The position numbers were made by a program, and so were the translations under genes. Positions 61,182-63,084 of a stretch of DNA of 63,084 bases are shown one piece after another (the first letter of the stretch is position 1; each line of letters opens with the position of its first letter). This stretch comes from Pseudomonas moorei (GTDB lineage Bacteria; Pseudomonadota; Gammaproteobacteria; Pseudomonadales; Pseudomonadaceae): positions 1-63,084 of the forward strand of contig NZ_VZPP01000022.1 in the NCBI RefSeq assembly GCF_008801475.1. The letters are read 5' to 3'. Under the pieces are notes generated by a model that saw nothing but the letters and a program-made list of their open reading frames with translations, made no database searches and was not told the origin of the DNA.

Positions 61182-63084
61182 ATGGCTACGCTCATCGGTA
61201 TCGTCAGTAAAGTCATCGGTCAGGTGTTCGCGGTGGCAGGCGACGGCACGCGCCGTGTCCTGGTCGAGGGGGACCGGTTGTTCGCCGGCGATCAACTGAA
61301 TACCGGGGCCGAAGGCGCAGTGGCGGTGCATTTGCAAAATGGCCATGAGCTGACCCTCGGTCGCGGCAGCAGTCTGCAAATGACCCCTCAGTTGCTGGCC
61401 GATCAGTCGCCCCATGTGGTAGACACCCATGAGTCGGTGACGCCAAGCCAGGCGCAACTCACCGATGTCGAGCAACTCCAAAAGGCCATCGCTGCCGGTG
61501 ATGACCCGACGCAAACCGCCGAGGCCACGGCGGCCGGTCCAGGTTCGACCGGGCCTGCCGGGGGGGCGCTGGGCGGTGGCCACAGTTTTGTCATGCTCGA
61601 AGAAGTGGCAGGACGGGTCGACCCGACCATCGGCTTCCCGACTGCCGGCTTCAATGGCATTCCCGAGTTTCCCGAAGCGCGGCACAACGCCGATATCAAC
61701 AATGGCACAGACGGCACGGGCATCTCGGCGCCTGTCATCACTTCGCCTGTCGTTACGCCACCGGATGTTACGCCGCCTGTCGTTACGCCTCCGGACGTTA
61801 CACCTCCCGTCAATCACCCGGTCACTCTCAACGGCCTGTCCGTCGAGGGCGGTGAACTGACCGTCAAGGAAGCCAACCTTGCCGATGGCTCGGCGAGCAA
61901 TCCCGCTGCACTGACTCAAAACGGCACCTTCACCGTCACGGCGCTCGACGGGCTGACCAGCCTGAGCATCGGCGGGATCAACGTGATCACCGGCGGCGTG
62001 GCCGCAGGTTTTCCGCAGTCGATTACCACAGCGCTGGGCAGCACCCTGACCGTCACCGGATACAACCCGGTCACTGGTGTGGTGAGTTACAGCTACACGC
62101 TCAATGGCAACGAAATCCATGCGAGCGGGGACGGCACCAGTCTCAGTGAACACTTCACTGTAGTGGCCAGCGACAGCAATGGCGACACGGCAACCGGGTC
62201 GCTGGACGTCAACATCACCGATGACACGCCCAAAGCCGTCGACGACAGCCATGATTTGACCGCTTCGGAAACGCAACTGACCTTGAGTGGCAATGTCCTG
62301 ACCAACGACGTGCAAGGTGCCGACCGCGTGCCTACCGGCCCCAACAGCGGTCCGATCACCCCCGGTACATTCAATGGCACATACGGCACCCTGGTGCTGA
62401 ACGCCAACGGCACCTACACCTACACCCTGAATACCAACGATGCCGATTTCAAAGCCCTGCACGGCGGTGGCAACGGCACCGAAACCTTCACCTACACCCT
62501 CACTGATGCCGACGGCGACACCAGCACCGCCAATCTGGTTTTGCAGGTCCACAACAATGACGACCCGGTCACGATCGGCGGCCTGAATGTTGAAGGTGGC
62601 GAGCTGACCGTTTACGAAAAAAACCTCACCTACGGCAGCAGTCCCGACCATACGGCGCTGACCCAGAGCGGCACCTTCACCGTCAACGCACCGGACGGCC
62701 TGCAAACCCTGACCGTGGAAGGCGTCGCGATTGTCAGCGGCGGTGTGCCGGTGGGCTTCCCGCTGTCGGCGACCACGGGCACCGGCGCCACCTTTACCGT
62801 CACCGGTTATAACGCCGAGACGGGCGTGGTGAGTTACACCTACACCCTGAATTACAGCGACACCCATCCGAATGCCAATGGTGCCAACAGCATCAGTGAG
62901 AACTTTACAGTCGTGGCCACCGACACCGACGGCAGCACCGCGACCGGACAAATCAATGTCAACATCGTCGACGACGTACCGAAGGCCAACGCCGATGTGG
63001 CTTCGGTCGGCGAGGGCGGTGTGATCACCGGCAACGTGCTGGCGAATGACGTCGGCGGTGCGGATGGCCCGGCCGTCGGTGGCG
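61182..63084 (+). CDS. lapA: Large RTX-type adhesin, LapA/MapA-like (5' part, open at window end)
   Basis: 634 codons visible. The ATG has GGAGG 9 bases upstream. Residues 1-115 are the LapA-type retention module (MATLIGIVSKVIGQVFAVAG..., LFAGDQLNTGAEGAVAVHL). TAAG at 116-119 is the expected site for the periplasmic protease LapG, which releases the adhesin when c-di-GMP is low. After a Pro/Thr-rich linker (about 185-205, VTPPDVTPPVV), Ig-like/VCBS-type repeats begin with a 249-residue period. The adjacent exporter supports the role. LapA and its paralogue MapA cannot be told apart from this part alone; lapG and lapD are not in view. Confidence 0.88.
   Translation, partial: MATLIGIVSKVIGQVFAVAGDGTRRVLVEGDRLFAGDQLNTGAEGAVAVHLQNGHELTLGRGSSLQMTPQLLADQSPHVVDTHESVTPSQAQLTDVEQLQKAIAAGDDPTQTAEATAAGPGSTGPAGGALGGGHSFVMLEEVAGRVDPTIGFPTAGFNGIPEFPEARHNADINNGTDGTGISAPVITSPVVTPPDVTPPVVTPPDVTPPVNHPVTLNGLSVEGGELTVKEANLADGSASNPAALTQNGTFTVTALDGLTSLSIGGINVITGGVAAGFPQSITTALGSTLTVTGYNPVTGVVSYSYTLNGNEIHASGDGTSLSEHFTVVASDSNGDTATGSLDVNITDDTPKAVDDSHDLTASETQLTLSGNVLTNDVQGADRVPTGPNSGPITPGTFNGTYGTLVLNANGTYTYTLNTNDADFKALHGGGNGTETFTYTLTDADGDTSTANLVLQVHNNDDPVTIGGLNVEGGELTVYEKNLTYGSSPDHTALTQSGTFTVNAPDGLQTLTVEGVAIVSGGVPVGFPLSATTGTGATFTVTGYNAETGVVSYTYTLNYSDTHPNANGANSISENFTVVATDTDGSTATGQINVNIVDDVPKANADVASVGEGGVITGNVLANDVGGADGPAVGG
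61821..63084 (+). repeat. Tandem 747-bp coding repeats of the adhesin
   Basis: The motif VEGGELTV recurs at codons starting near 61821 (NGLSVEGGELTVKEANL) and 62568 (GGLNVEGGELTVYEKNL), with matching NVLTNDV/NVLANDV ends. The period is 747 bases (249 residues). The second unit is cut by the window end. Confidence 0.75.

Noticed and set aside
61029..62951. 640-codon minus-strand frame opposite the adhesin
   Set aside because: Gly/Val-rich antisense of adhesin repeats; the plus strand has a strong ribosome site and the LapA module.

Overview
The window is a Pseudomonas chromosome segment, most likely from the P. fluorescens group. The gbuA/gbuR ureohydrolase block with its two permeases, the nearby 42-residue PA1414-type gene, the LapA-type adhesin with its own type I exporter, the REP/REPIN palindromes and the high-GC codon use all point there. 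No tRNA, rRNA or CRISPR array was seen.

Layout. (1) 1-3.1 kb: an aldehyde dehydrogenase gene cut by an IS21-type element that leaves the window, then a complete 1609-bp IS1182-like element. (2) 3.1-15.5 kb: an accessory island with an orphan FleN-like ATPase, a metalloprotease/membrane-protein gene pair with an ATGA overlap, a coiled-coil membrane protein, a SLATT-like two-helix protein, a frameshifted integrase, an IetA/IetS (AAA ATPase + subtilisin) defence pair, a NYN-domain RNase and an orphan RES-domain toxin-like protein. (3) 15.8-24 kb: small catabolic clusters, namely an MFS carrier + TIM-barrel isomerase + MocR regulator, and a LysR regulator + M20 amidohydrolase + amino-acid ABC system whose permease and ATPase genes have collapsed into one 94-codon chimera. 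(4) 25-35 kb: an unusual lipase cluster with a lipoprotein, a patatin lipoprotein, a DUF2235 hydrolase with membrane helices and a patatin with a large membrane insert, plus a divergent small membrane protein. (5) 36.5-63 kb: ordinary core Pseudomonas genes, including a truncated MscS-type channel at the border, a DEAD-box helicase, CvfB, transporters, the guanidinobutyrate genes, tapT, and the lapE-lapB-lapC exporter divergent from the 5' end of a giant adhesin gene.

The left 36 kb is threaded by two kinds of repeat. One is a dispersed hairpin repeat with cores TGGCCGAT and ATCGACCCA. The other is a family of five non-autonomous elements, each exactly 178 bp, that share the 17-bp terminal repeat of the IS1182-like element and sit in 4-bp GRCC targets inside the hairpin repeats. 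Near-identical pairs of these elements bracket the lipase cluster. Gene remnants (aldehyde dehydrogenase, GabD-like tail, arylsulfatase tail, integrase, ABC transporter, MscS channel) lie among the repeats, which suggests repeated insertion and deletion in the accessory part. From 36.5 kb on the sequence is orderly and the repeats are ordinary REP/REPINs.

The lipase cluster and the metalloprotease/membrane pair are the best candidates here for undescribed systems. Their functions are not shown by the sequence.
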